From Bacteroidota bacterium (GTDB taxonomy: Bacteria > Bacteroidota > Bacteroidia > B-17B0 > Aurantibacillaceae), in assembly GCA_025363015.1 (NCBI GenBank), contig JANYEQ010000030.1:1-36044 (forward strand): a stretch of DNA of 36,044 nucleotides, in the 5' to 3' direction. The translations under genes and the position numbers were made by a program. Under the pieces are notes generated by a model that saw nothing but the letters and a program-made list of their open reading frames with translations, was not told the DNA's origin and did no database searches. The stretch's first letter is position 1. Each line of letters begins with the position of its first letter. Of this stretch, positions 16,194 to 22,888 are shown in pieces.

Positions 16194-17720
16194 TTATTTT
16201 AACTCATTAAAATTTACGATATGTAAGTATTGGTCTTGTACAAAATAAATTTTGTTTTTAAAAACAAAACAAGGCACGTTAATATTAAAGGTAAATAGCA
16301 ATTCGTAATTTTTACTAATGGCAATGGTTTTATTGCCTTGGCTAAGTAATTTATTAGTGCCAATAGTAGTGTTTAGTTTATATAATTCGGTAAAGTGGTA
16401 CTCGTACTCTACATTGTTTTTTGCAACGCCATATACTTTATCGTTATCAGTTCTAAAATAAATAACGTTATCGTTTATAAAATTTAAGGGTACATAAAAG
16501 CCTTCTTTTTCTACAAAGTAAGTATTGCCATCAATAAATTCTACAAATTTACCAAACTGTTTTTCGGTAATTTCAATAATCGATTCTAAGGCGGTAGTTT
16601 CAATATTAGTTTGTGCAATATTAGTTTTGTTGGCAAAAATAAAATCGTTTTTATAGGTGCAGTAATCGGCTAAGTTTACTAGTGCCGAATTGTTTTTATA
16701 ATTTTGTACTCCCGTCAAGGCATTTACACTCATGGCAAAGGCTTTGCCATACATTACGGCAAAATCATTATACTGTGCAATGCCAGTGTTAAGTAAAACA
16801 ACATCGGTATTTACTTTAGAAAGTAACATTTGCGAGGTGGCGTTTTCATCTAAACTAGTGTCCCAAAGTATGGTGCCACTTTTGGTTAAACACATTAATT
16901 TTTGTTTGCCTGCAAAATATATTAAGGTATCGGCTACTACAATGTTTGATGAAAGACCTGTAATTTGCGCTTCAATGGTTGAGGTAGTTATGGCATTAAA
17001 TTCTTTTTTTATTTTAGCATTATTTACCGATGAGTAAACTAAAGCTTTGTTATTTTTTTGAACCGTATTTAATGTTTTAAACCAAAGTAAACCTGTATGT
17101 GTATTTAGGGCATACAAGCCATTAGCCGCAATTAAAAGCGTGGTATCGTTTAGGTATTTTATATCGTTAATGTTTTGTTGTGGCGGGATGTTGGCTTTCC
17201 ATTTTAAATTACCATCTTGCAAATTAATACACATTAATTCTTGATTATTAGCGGGGTTGTACATTAAGCCCGCATTGCTTTTTTGTAAAGTATAAATTAC
17301 TTTTGCTGGAAATTGAAATTGCTCGTAGCCATAGGTTTTATTATATCGGCTAGTTTTTTGACTATTAGATGCAAATAAATAATCGTTATCTAAATCAATA
17401 TCAAATTGGGTGGTGTTATTAAACCATTTTAACGAATCGGTATTAGCGTTAATTGCCAAAAACATACCAATATTAGTATATAGTTTTCCTGAAGGGTCTT
17501 TTTTTCGGGTAGTGATAAATACTTGGCTGGATAGTGTATCTATTTTTAAATTATAAATTAAATTATTAAAACTAAATGTTTTTGCAGTAAGTGTATTTAT
17601 ACTTATAGCAGATGTACCAATGGTTGTAGTGTAAATTTTAGACGAATATGATTGCGCTTTTAAATTACAGATTGTGAATTGTAAACTTATTACTAAAATA
17701 ATAACTATTTTTTTGTTCAT
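16194..17720 (-). CDS. Secreted PQQ-type beta-propeller protein
   Basis: A 508-residue protein with a signal peptide (hydrophobic core about 5-17, cleavage near AQS at 22-24). The mature part has repeated propeller blades of the BamB/quinoprotein type, seen as short aromatic turns: TDSLKWFNN, DGNLKWKANI, HTGLLWFKTL, SGTILWDTSL. It lacks any recognisable enzyme motif and probably acts as a binding scaffold in the periplasm or on the surface. It is the last gene of the YfiR operon, 9 bp after the phosphatase gene, so a role as ligand-sensing or output partner of that system is plausible. The signal peptide is encoded by a simple-repeat-like sequence. Confidence 0.83.
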   Translation of the reverse strand: MNKKIVIILVISLQFTICNLKAQSYSSKIYTTTIGTSAISINTLTAKTFSFNNLIYNLKIDTLSSQVFITTRKKDPSGKLYTNIGMFLAINANTDSLKWFNNTTQFDIDLDNDYLFASNSQKTSRYNKTYGYEQFQFPAKVIYTLQKSNAGLMYNPANNQELMCINLQDGNLKWKANIPPQQNINDIKYLNDTTLLIAANGLYALNTHTGLLWFKTLNTVQKNNKALVYSSVNNAKIKKEFNAITTSTIEAQITGLSSNIVVADTLIYFAGKQKLMCLTKSGTILWDTSLDENATSQMLLSKVNTDVVLLNTGIAQYNDFAVMYGKAFAMSVNALTGVQNYKNNSALVNLADYCTYKNDFIFANKTNIAQTNIETTALESIIEITEKQFGKFVEFIDGNTYFVEKEGFYVPLNFINDNVIYFRTDNDKVYGVAKNNVEYEYHFTELYKLNTTIGTNKLLSQGNKTIAISKNYELLFTFNINVPCFVFKNKIYFVQDQYLHIVNFNELK

Positions 17721-17729
17721 TTTGTTATT

Positions 17730-19511
17730 TTAAAATTTTACACCAATTACAAGTACATCGTCTACTTGTTCTTGTTCGCCTTGCCAATTGTTTAGCGTTG
17801 TGTTTAGGGTTTCTTTTTGTTTTTTTACATCAAGCGGTGTAATAGATTTAAGGAGTTTTCTAAAACTACCCACCATAAATTTTTTACCTTTTGGACCTCC
17901 AAATTGGTCGGCATAACCATCGCTAAAAATAAAGAGTTGGTCGTTTTTCTGTAGCTGTAATGTGTTGTTTGTAAAGTTTTGTTTTTCGCCAATAAATTTA
18001 CCAATAGGAAATTTGTTGGCTTCGTGTTGCAATAATTCTCCGTTTCGTACAATATATAGTGGGTTAAAAGCGGCGGCGTATTGTAATTCTAAAGTATCGT
18101 AATTAATGCAACACAGGGTCATATCCATACCATCTTTGGTATCGCGCCCGCTGTTATTAGCATTAAGGGTATTTATAACGCCTTCGCGTAGGCTATTCAT
18201 AATTTCGGCAGGACTTAATTTGTTTGAATGGTTAATAATATCTTGTAAAATATTATGGCCTACTAAACTCATAAAAGCGCCAGGCACGCCATGTCCTGTA
18301 CAATCTACAGCTGCAAAATATACTAAATTATTTTTCTTTACAATCCAATAAAAATCGCCACTAACAATATCTTTAGGTTTATAAAGCACAAATGAGTTGG
18401 GTAATACTTCATCTACATAATTTTGCGGTGGCAATATGGCTTCTTGTATTCGTTTGGCATAGTGAATGCTATCGGTTACTTGTTTGTAAAGTATTTCAAG
18501 TTCTTGATTTTTACCTTCAATTTCTTCTTTTTGGCGCACTACTTCTTCAGTACGTTCGGTAACTTTTTTCTCTAACGAGCGCTCGTTTTCGGCTAAATCG
18601 TTACGCATTTTTAGTAACTCATGCCCAAGGCTATCGTCTTTGCTTAAAGGTTTATACTCTGCATTAAAATTACCAGCTCCTGTTTGTTTTGCAAACTCGG
18701 TAGTTTGATTCATGGATTGAACAAGGTCGTTAAGGGCATTTCCCATTTCACCAATTTCATCGCCACGGGCTTTAATGCGCTCTTTTGGTAAAATGCCCAA
18801 GCCCATAGATATTAGCATTTTTTTTAGTTGCTGAACAGGTTTTGTAATAGAGCGTGTGGTAAAAATAGCTACAAAAACACCGCCAATAACTAAGGCAATA
18901 CCTAATAATTGTACAAAGCGTTGTAAAAAATTTATAGAGCTAAACATTTTATCTTTTACATCTTCGGCAAAGTTTGTTTTTAAATCTATTAAGGTATTTA
19001 GTTTTTTATATATTTCTTGTATGCTTAGTTCAGAGTCTTCAAAGGTAAAACGCGCAAACGAAATAATGTTGGCATCTTCGTACGATTCGGTAGAAATAAG
19101 TTTACCCATAATTTCGGTTTGGTAAACTTTAAAAAGAGTTTCTATTCGTGTAAAAATATTTTTTAATTGTTCGTTTTCATCTTTTGTCCAATGTGCCGAA
19201 AGGATAACTAAAGCGGCACGTTTTTTTGGATAATCAATGGCAATGATGTTTCGTAATTCTTCTCTAAACTCAACATCGTTAAAGCTTTTATTGTAAAACC
19301 ATTTTGAAATATCCGTGTGCGAACGTTGAAGTAAAAGGTTTAATTCTTTAAGCGCTACTACGCTTGGCGTAACTTGGCCTACCATAGTTTCGGTACGTTG
19401 TTTGCTATCGTTTAGGGTTACAACGGTAAGTATAAATGCCACCATTGTGAGTAAAATTAAAGTAGCAAATCCTAAGCCTATTCTTCTACCTATTGTAAAT
19501 TTCATGGCCAT
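17730..19511 (-). CDS. HAMP receptor with PP2C/SpoIIE phosphatase output
   Basis: A 593-residue inner-membrane signalling protein. TM1 lies at about 11-33. A helical periplasmic sensor resembling a four-helix-bundle MCP domain spans about 34-196, TM2 about 198-218 and HAMP about 219-272. A coiled coil runs through about 300-350 and a PP2C-type SpoIIE phosphatase domain through about 355-593. Phosphatase metal-binding motifs are intact: DIVSGDFYW (381-389), DCTGHGVPGAF (403-413), GMDMTL (461-466), FSDGYADQFGG (529-539) and VDDVLV (583-588). Such proteins dephosphorylate Ser/Thr, classically on anti-sigma-factor antagonists. No STAS or HPK-like partner is in the window. It starts 2 bp after the TPR-like gene; ATG codons at residue 1 and residue 3 are both possible. 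Confidence 0.93.
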   Translation of the reverse strand: MAMKFTIGRRIGLGFATLILLTMVAFILTVVTLNDSKQRTETMVGQVTPSVVALKELNLLLQRSHTDISKWFYNKSFNDVEFREELRNIIAIDYPKKRAALVILSAHWTKDENEQLKNIFTRIETLFKVYQTEIMGKLISTESYEDANIISFARFTFEDSELSIQEIYKKLNTLIDLKTNFAEDVKDKMFSSINFLQRFVQLLGIALVIGGVFVAIFTTRSITKPVQQLKKMLISMGLGILPKERIKARGDEIGEMGNALNDLVQSMNQTTEFAKQTGAGNFNAEYKPLSKDDSLGHELLKMRNDLAENERSLEKKVTERTEEVVRQKEEIEGKNQELEILYKQVTDSIHYAKRIQEAILPPQNYVDEVLPNSFVLYKPKDIVSGDFYWIVKKNNLVYFAAVDCTGHGVPGAFMSLVGHNILQDIINHSNKLSPAEIMNSLREGVINTLNANNSGRDTKDGMDMTLCCINYDTLELQYAAAFNPLYIVRNGELLQHEANKFPIGKFIGEKQNFTNNTLQLQKNDQLFIFSDGYADQFGGPKGKKFMVGSFRKLLKSITPLDVKKQKETLNTTLNNWQGEQEQVDDVLVIGVKF

Positions 19512-19513
19512 GG

Positions 19514-20419
19514 TTATTTATCTAATTTAATGCCTAAATCTTTGCACTTTTTAGCAAACTCATCTACTTTTGGTTGGTTTGATAAAATTCTATAAATATA
19601 ATATAAGCCTAATACAGAGGAATGATTTTTCTCATCGGCCTGGTAGGCTTTAAGCATAAACTGTTCGGCTTGTTTGGCTAATTTAATAGCGTTTTCTTGT
19701 ATAATATCTAATTGTGAAATATCGGCACCATAATCTAAACTCTGAATTAAATCAGTAGCTTTATTGCAATACATAATTCCCAAGTTACGGTTTGCGCTAG
19801 GGTTATCTTGTTGTAACTCTAACACTTTAAATAGGGCAATTTTTGCAGTTTCTTCAGCTTTGGTATTGTTTTTATCTTTTCCAAATAAATCAGAGTAAAT
19901 ACTGCCAACTGCCGAGTAGTACTCAATATCTTTACTTAATAAATTTGCTTTTGGTTCGGCTAATATAAATACTTCTTTGTATTTACTATAGGCAATGGCA
20001 CTTCGTTTTTCGTTTACTGAATCTTGTAATAAATTTTTTGCTAAGTTGTAGTAGTTGATAGATATGCTGGTTAATAATTTTTTGTTATTGGTTTCGTAAT
20101 CGGCATCGGGTTTTAAACTCATTGATGTTTTAAGTGATGATATAATGGTATCACGCAGGGGCGAGTATAGTTTTTGTTTATCGGTACGTTTGTAAATTTC
20201 AAAATAAATAAACGCGCGGGTTGTCCAGCTAACAAAATCGGCTTTTGTTTGTGTGTGCTGTATTACGCTATCAATAGCTAATTTGGCCACATCAACACTT
20301 TTTGTATTAAGCAATTGCTGGGCTCTAATTAGTTTATCAACTTGCGCAAAACCATGGCTACTGCACAGCAAAAGTATGCTGGCAACGATGGTTTTAACTA
20401 TGTAACGCAAATGTGTCAT
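19514..20419 (-). CDS. Secreted TPR-like helical protein
   Basis: A 301-residue protein with a signal peptide (hydrophobic core about 10-19, cleavage near FAQ at 24-26). The mature chain is almost all helical with TPR-like spacing, for example a YYNLAKNLL helix, an AIAYSKYKEVFILAEPKA pair, NPSANRNLGIMYCNKATDL and a QFMLKAYQADEKNHSSVLGLYYIY pair near the C-terminus. It probably acts as a periplasmic protein-interaction module. Position between YfiR and the HAMP-phosphatase, with gaps of 10 and 2 bp, suggests that it belongs to the same signalling complex. No enzyme motif is visible. The start is an ATG. Confidence 0.82.
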   Translation of the reverse strand: MTHLRYIVKTIVASILLLCSSHGFAQVDKLIRAQQLLNTKSVDVAKLAIDSVIQHTQTKADFVSWTTRAFIYFEIYKRTDKQKLYSPLRDTIISSLKTSMSLKPDADYETNNKKLLTSISINYYNLAKNLLQDSVNEKRSAIAYSKYKEVFILAEPKANLLSKDIEYYSAVGSIYSDLFGKDKNNTKAEETAKIALFKVLELQQDNPSANRNLGIMYCNKATDLIQSLDYGADISQLDIIQENAIKLAKQAEQFMLKAYQADEKNHSSVLGLYYIYRILSNQPKVDEFAKKCKDLGIKLDK

Positions 20420-20429
20420 ATATTATTTT

Positions 20430-21008
20430 TTAATCAACGTTTATGGCTAAGGCTTTAAAATCGTCGTTTGTTTTTAGTCCACTTTTTACTGCATTGTTTT
20501 TGTGATATTCAAATTTTAATTTATTTTCAATTACTACAAAATTTATACTAGAGCCCTGCTTGCAAGCGCCAGCCGTTTCGCTTACTACCAAAGCGCCTTT
20601 ATTTTTATGTTTAGATGCTACTTCGCTTACTGCTTTTGGCACATCATTTAATACATAAATAATTTGCGATGAAATACTAGCATCAAAAGCAATGGAGTTT
20701 TTAATTTCAATATCTTGGGTACCTACCTTTTTTTTGCCCGATAGTCCTTTTAATTCGGTAATTAAATTATCGTTTTTACCAATTACATAAATTATAAAAT
20801 TGCCTTCCTTTTTTTTATCGGGCCACTCAAAATAGCGCGTAAAATTGTATAAAAAAACGGCTTTAATTTTTGAGTTTGTATCAAAATTTGAAGGTTGCTG
20901 AAATCGAAACGAAATCAGGCAAAATAGTACTACTAAATATTTAAAGCTTTTTTGCAGTTTTTTATTAAAAAGTGAATTACAAATATAACATTTGAATTTA
21001 ATTGGCAA
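20430..21008 (-). CDS. YfiR/DUF4154 family periplasmic protein
   Basis: Residues from about 47 on match the YfiR (DUF4154) family: KIKAVFLYNFTRYFEWP (47-63), FIIYVIGKND (71-80), an IIYVLNDVP strand and a GALVVSETAG segment. In Pseudomonas YfiR is a periplasmic repressor of the membrane diguanylate cyclase YfiN. Here it heads an operon with a HAMP-phosphatase. The start is unclear. The longest frame opens with TTG at 21008, but that TTG is at the right distance to be the -33 element of a consensus promoter whose -7 box lies inside the frame (20987-20980). If so, translation starts downstream; the CTG at 20957 would give a compact signal peptide, QKSFKYLVVLFCLISF. The end coordinate is secure. 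Confidence 0.85.
   Translation of the reverse strand: MPIKFKCYICNSLFNKKLQKSFKYLVVLFCLISFRFQQPSNFDTNSKIKAVFLYNFTRYFEWPDKKKEGNFIIYVIGKNDNLITELKGLSGKKKVGTQDIEIKNSIAFDASISSQIIYVLNDVPKAVSEVASKHKNKGALVVSETAGACKQGSSINFVVIENKLKFEYHKNNAVKSGLKTNDDFKALAINVD
20980..21008 (-). promoter_or_regulatory. Promoter of the YfiR operon
   Basis: On the minus strand TTG (21008-21006), an 18-bp spacer and TATATTTG (20987-20980) form a consensus Bacteroidota promoter. It lies inside the longest YfiR reading frame, implying a downstream translation start. Its -33 element is back to back with that of the divergent sigma-factor promoter. Confidence 0.6.
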
Positions 21009-21031
21009 TTGTTGTTTATTTGATAATTTTG
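21002..21031 (+). promoter_or_regulatory. Promoter of the sigma/anti-sigma pair
   Basis: TTG (21002-21004), a 19-bp spacer and TAATTTTG (21024-21031) match the consensus. The predicted start of transcription is near 21036, leaving a leader of roughly 14 bases before the TTG start codon at 21050. Confidence 0.65.
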
Positions 21032-21049
21032 CTTTAAATTGTAATTAAT

Positions 21050-21637
21050 TTGGCTATAAACTCTAAATACGCAAACTATACCGATAACGATTTAATTAAC
21101 GATTATGTACAAAAAAACGATAATTTTTTTGTAGGGGTTTTGTACGAACGTTACGGGCATTTAGTTTTGGGTTTAAGTATTAAGTATTTAAAAAATAAAG
21201 ATGAAGCCCAAGATGCTGTTATTCAGATTTTTACCAATCTACTTAGCGATTTAAAAAAACATAAAATACAGTATTTTAAAAGTTGGTTGTATGTTTATAG
21301 CAAAAATTTTTGCTTAATGGAAATACGTAAACGCCAAAGTTTACTTAAAAAAGAGTTACAATTAAAAGAAAATGTGCATTTGGTTATGGATTTTTCTTCA
21401 GATGAACATCTAAAAGAAAAAGAAGCTCAAATTGTAATTATGGAACAAGCCATTGAGTTACTTAATAATGAACAAAAAACCTGTATTGAATTGTTTTATT
21501 TAAAAAATAAATCGTATGTCGAAATTGAAGAACTAACAGGTTTTACTAATAACGAAGTGAAAAGTTACATACAAAACGGTAAACGAAATTTAAAACTAAA
21601 AATGGAAGTATTAATTAATGAACAACAACCCAAATAG
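21050..21637 (+). CDS. RNA polymerase sigma-70 family factor (ECF-like)
   Basis: A 195-residue sigma factor. Region 2 (about 30-95) includes YERYGHLVLGLSIKYLKN and DAVIQIFTNLL, then the IRKRQSLLKKE basic end. Region 4 (about 133-185) has the LLNNEQKTCIELFYL helix and the helix-turn-helix around YVEIEELTGFTNNEVKSYI. No region 1.1 or 3 is seen. The start is TTG: an in-frame TAA lies at 21035-21037 and region 2 begins too near the start for a later ATG. It overlaps the next gene, a membrane protein, by 20 bp, the usual arrangement of a sigma/anti-sigma pair. Its promoter is the ordinary type, not an ECF type, so it does not look autoregulated at that site. Confidence 0.92.
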   Translation: MAINSKYANYTDNDLINDYVQKNDNFFVGVLYERYGHLVLGLSIKYLKNKDEAQDAVIQIFTNLLSDLKKHKIQYFKSWLYVYSKNFCLMEIRKRQSLLKKELQLKENVHLVMDFSSDEHLKEKEAQIVIMEQAIELLNNEQKTCIELFYLKNKSYVEIEELTGFTNNEVKSYIQNGKRNLKLKMEVLINEQQPK

Positions 21638-22880
21638 TAATTTAAACGATTTTTTAAATAAAAATAAACAAAATCTAACAGATGATTTTGAGAAAGATGC
21701 TTTTGAAGGATTTGAAACTTTAAATAGCCAACAAGATGCCTTTGAATTAAAAGCAAGTTTGGATAAAAAAATTACCCAAAAATTATTTTCAGAAAAAAAA
21801 GAAACTAAAAAAATAGTATGGTATGCTGCTGCGGGTTTATTTTTAGTAATAGGATTCAGCGTTTTTTTTATATTAAATAATACAAACACTATTGTAAAAA
21901 ATAACAATGTATCGTTAATAACAGAGCCAAAAAATGAAGAAACTAAAACGGAAGAGAAAAGTGTAGAAAGCATTTTGCCTTTAGAAATAGAAAAAAAACA
22001 AGCCGATGCTATTATTAAAAAACAAAACAATTTAAATAAAATACAACAATTGAAAGGCTTAGAACCTAAAATACTAGCCAATAAAACTGCCGAACAACAA
22101 TTACCCAAAAAAGCAAGCGATATTGATTTAGATAATTTGAGCAAAGCAAAAAATACATCGCCAAATGGCTTAACAACTTTACCTGCAAGTACTGTAAAAG
22201 CAGACGCTGATGATAGACTATCGTTTGCTAAAACGCCCGTTACCGTGGGTGGAATTAAAGATAAAGAAGGCGATGCGGCAAAAGACGAAGTAGTGTTAGG
22301 TGAGACAAAAACTACAAGCGGAAACACAAAAAATATGGCAACTAATACGCCATCAAACGGATACGGAAAACAAAATTTAGAAAAAGAATTTAAGACGAAG
22401 TTAAAAAAAGAAAGCGCCAGAGAAGAAACTAATGTAGGAACATCACTTAAAAAAGAAAAAACTAAAAGTAGAGCTGTTGTAAAAGAGGAAAAGCCATCTC
22501 AAACAAGCGCCGTAAGTGCAGCGGATATAAACCAACAAGCAGGCCCCGAAAATTATAATGGAGATGCAGAGGCAAAAGAGAAAAGCATAGATGCTAAAAG
22601 TAGTAATAACCAATGCTATTACAATGGTGGGCAAAACCAACTATTAATAGATGTTGCTGAGAAATTAATGGCTAAAGGTGTAAACAAAAAATTTGATGCT
22701 ACACTTTTAATTAACGAAAAAAAGCAAGTAGATAAGGTGATGTTTACAAATCAATATAATTTAACGGCTAATGAAAAAACAAGTATTGAAACTGAACTTA
22801 AAAACCTTAAAAATTTTAATTTTTACATTAACCCAAGTACTAAAGTTTTATACGAGTATAAATTAGAGTATAAACCTTAA
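21618..22880 (+). CDS. Membrane-anchored anti-sigma-like protein
   Basis: A 420-residue single-pass membrane protein. The cytoplasmic N-terminus (1-65) contains a DDFEKDAFEGFETL motif (22-35) and a conserved ASLDKKITQKL helix, both of which I associate with Bacteroidota membrane proteins encoded next to sigma factors. TM is at about 66-86. A long, Lys/Glu/Asn-rich, low-complexity periplasmic stretch (about 90-320) follows. A compact C-terminal domain (about 328-420) with two strands (KKFDATLLINEKKQVDKVMF) resembles a TonB-like C-terminal fold. The 20-bp overlap with the sigma gene supports an anti-sigma role, which is inference; no zinc-binding anti-sigma motif is present. It is convergent with murF-alr, 8 bp apart. 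Confidence 0.8.
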   Translation: MNNNPNSNLNDFLNKNKQNLTDDFEKDAFEGFETLNSQQDAFELKASLDKKITQKLFSEKKETKKIVWYAAAGLFLVIGFSVFFILNNTNTIVKNNNVSLITEPKNEETKTEEKSVESILPLEIEKKQADAIIKKQNNLNKIQQLKGLEPKILANKTAEQQLPKKASDIDLDNLSKAKNTSPNGLTTLPASTVKADADDRLSFAKTPVTVGGIKDKEGDAAKDEVVLGETKTTSGNTKNMATNTPSNGYGKQNLEKEFKTKLKKESAREETNVGTSLKKEKTKSRAVVKEEKPSQTSAVSAADINQQAGPENYNGDAEAKEKSIDAKSSNNQCYYNGGQNQLLIDVAEKLMAKGVNKKFDATLLINEKKQVDKVMFTNQYNLTANEKTSIETELKNLKNFNFYINPSTKVLYEYKLEYKP

Positions 22881-22888
22881 GCGGTGGG

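Noticed and set aside
16152-16202. Hairpin TTAAAATAAG / CTTATTTTAA after the Nudix gene as a terminator
   Set aside because: The loop is over 30 nt and the stem is almost entirely A/T, so it is unlikely to be a functional intrinsic terminator.
21611-22327. A 238-codon hydrophobic frame on the minus strand opposite the sigma-linked membrane protein
   Set aside because: A shadow of Lys/Glu/Asn-rich coding DNA; it overlaps two well-supported genes and its Phe/Leu/Ser content is a strand artefact.
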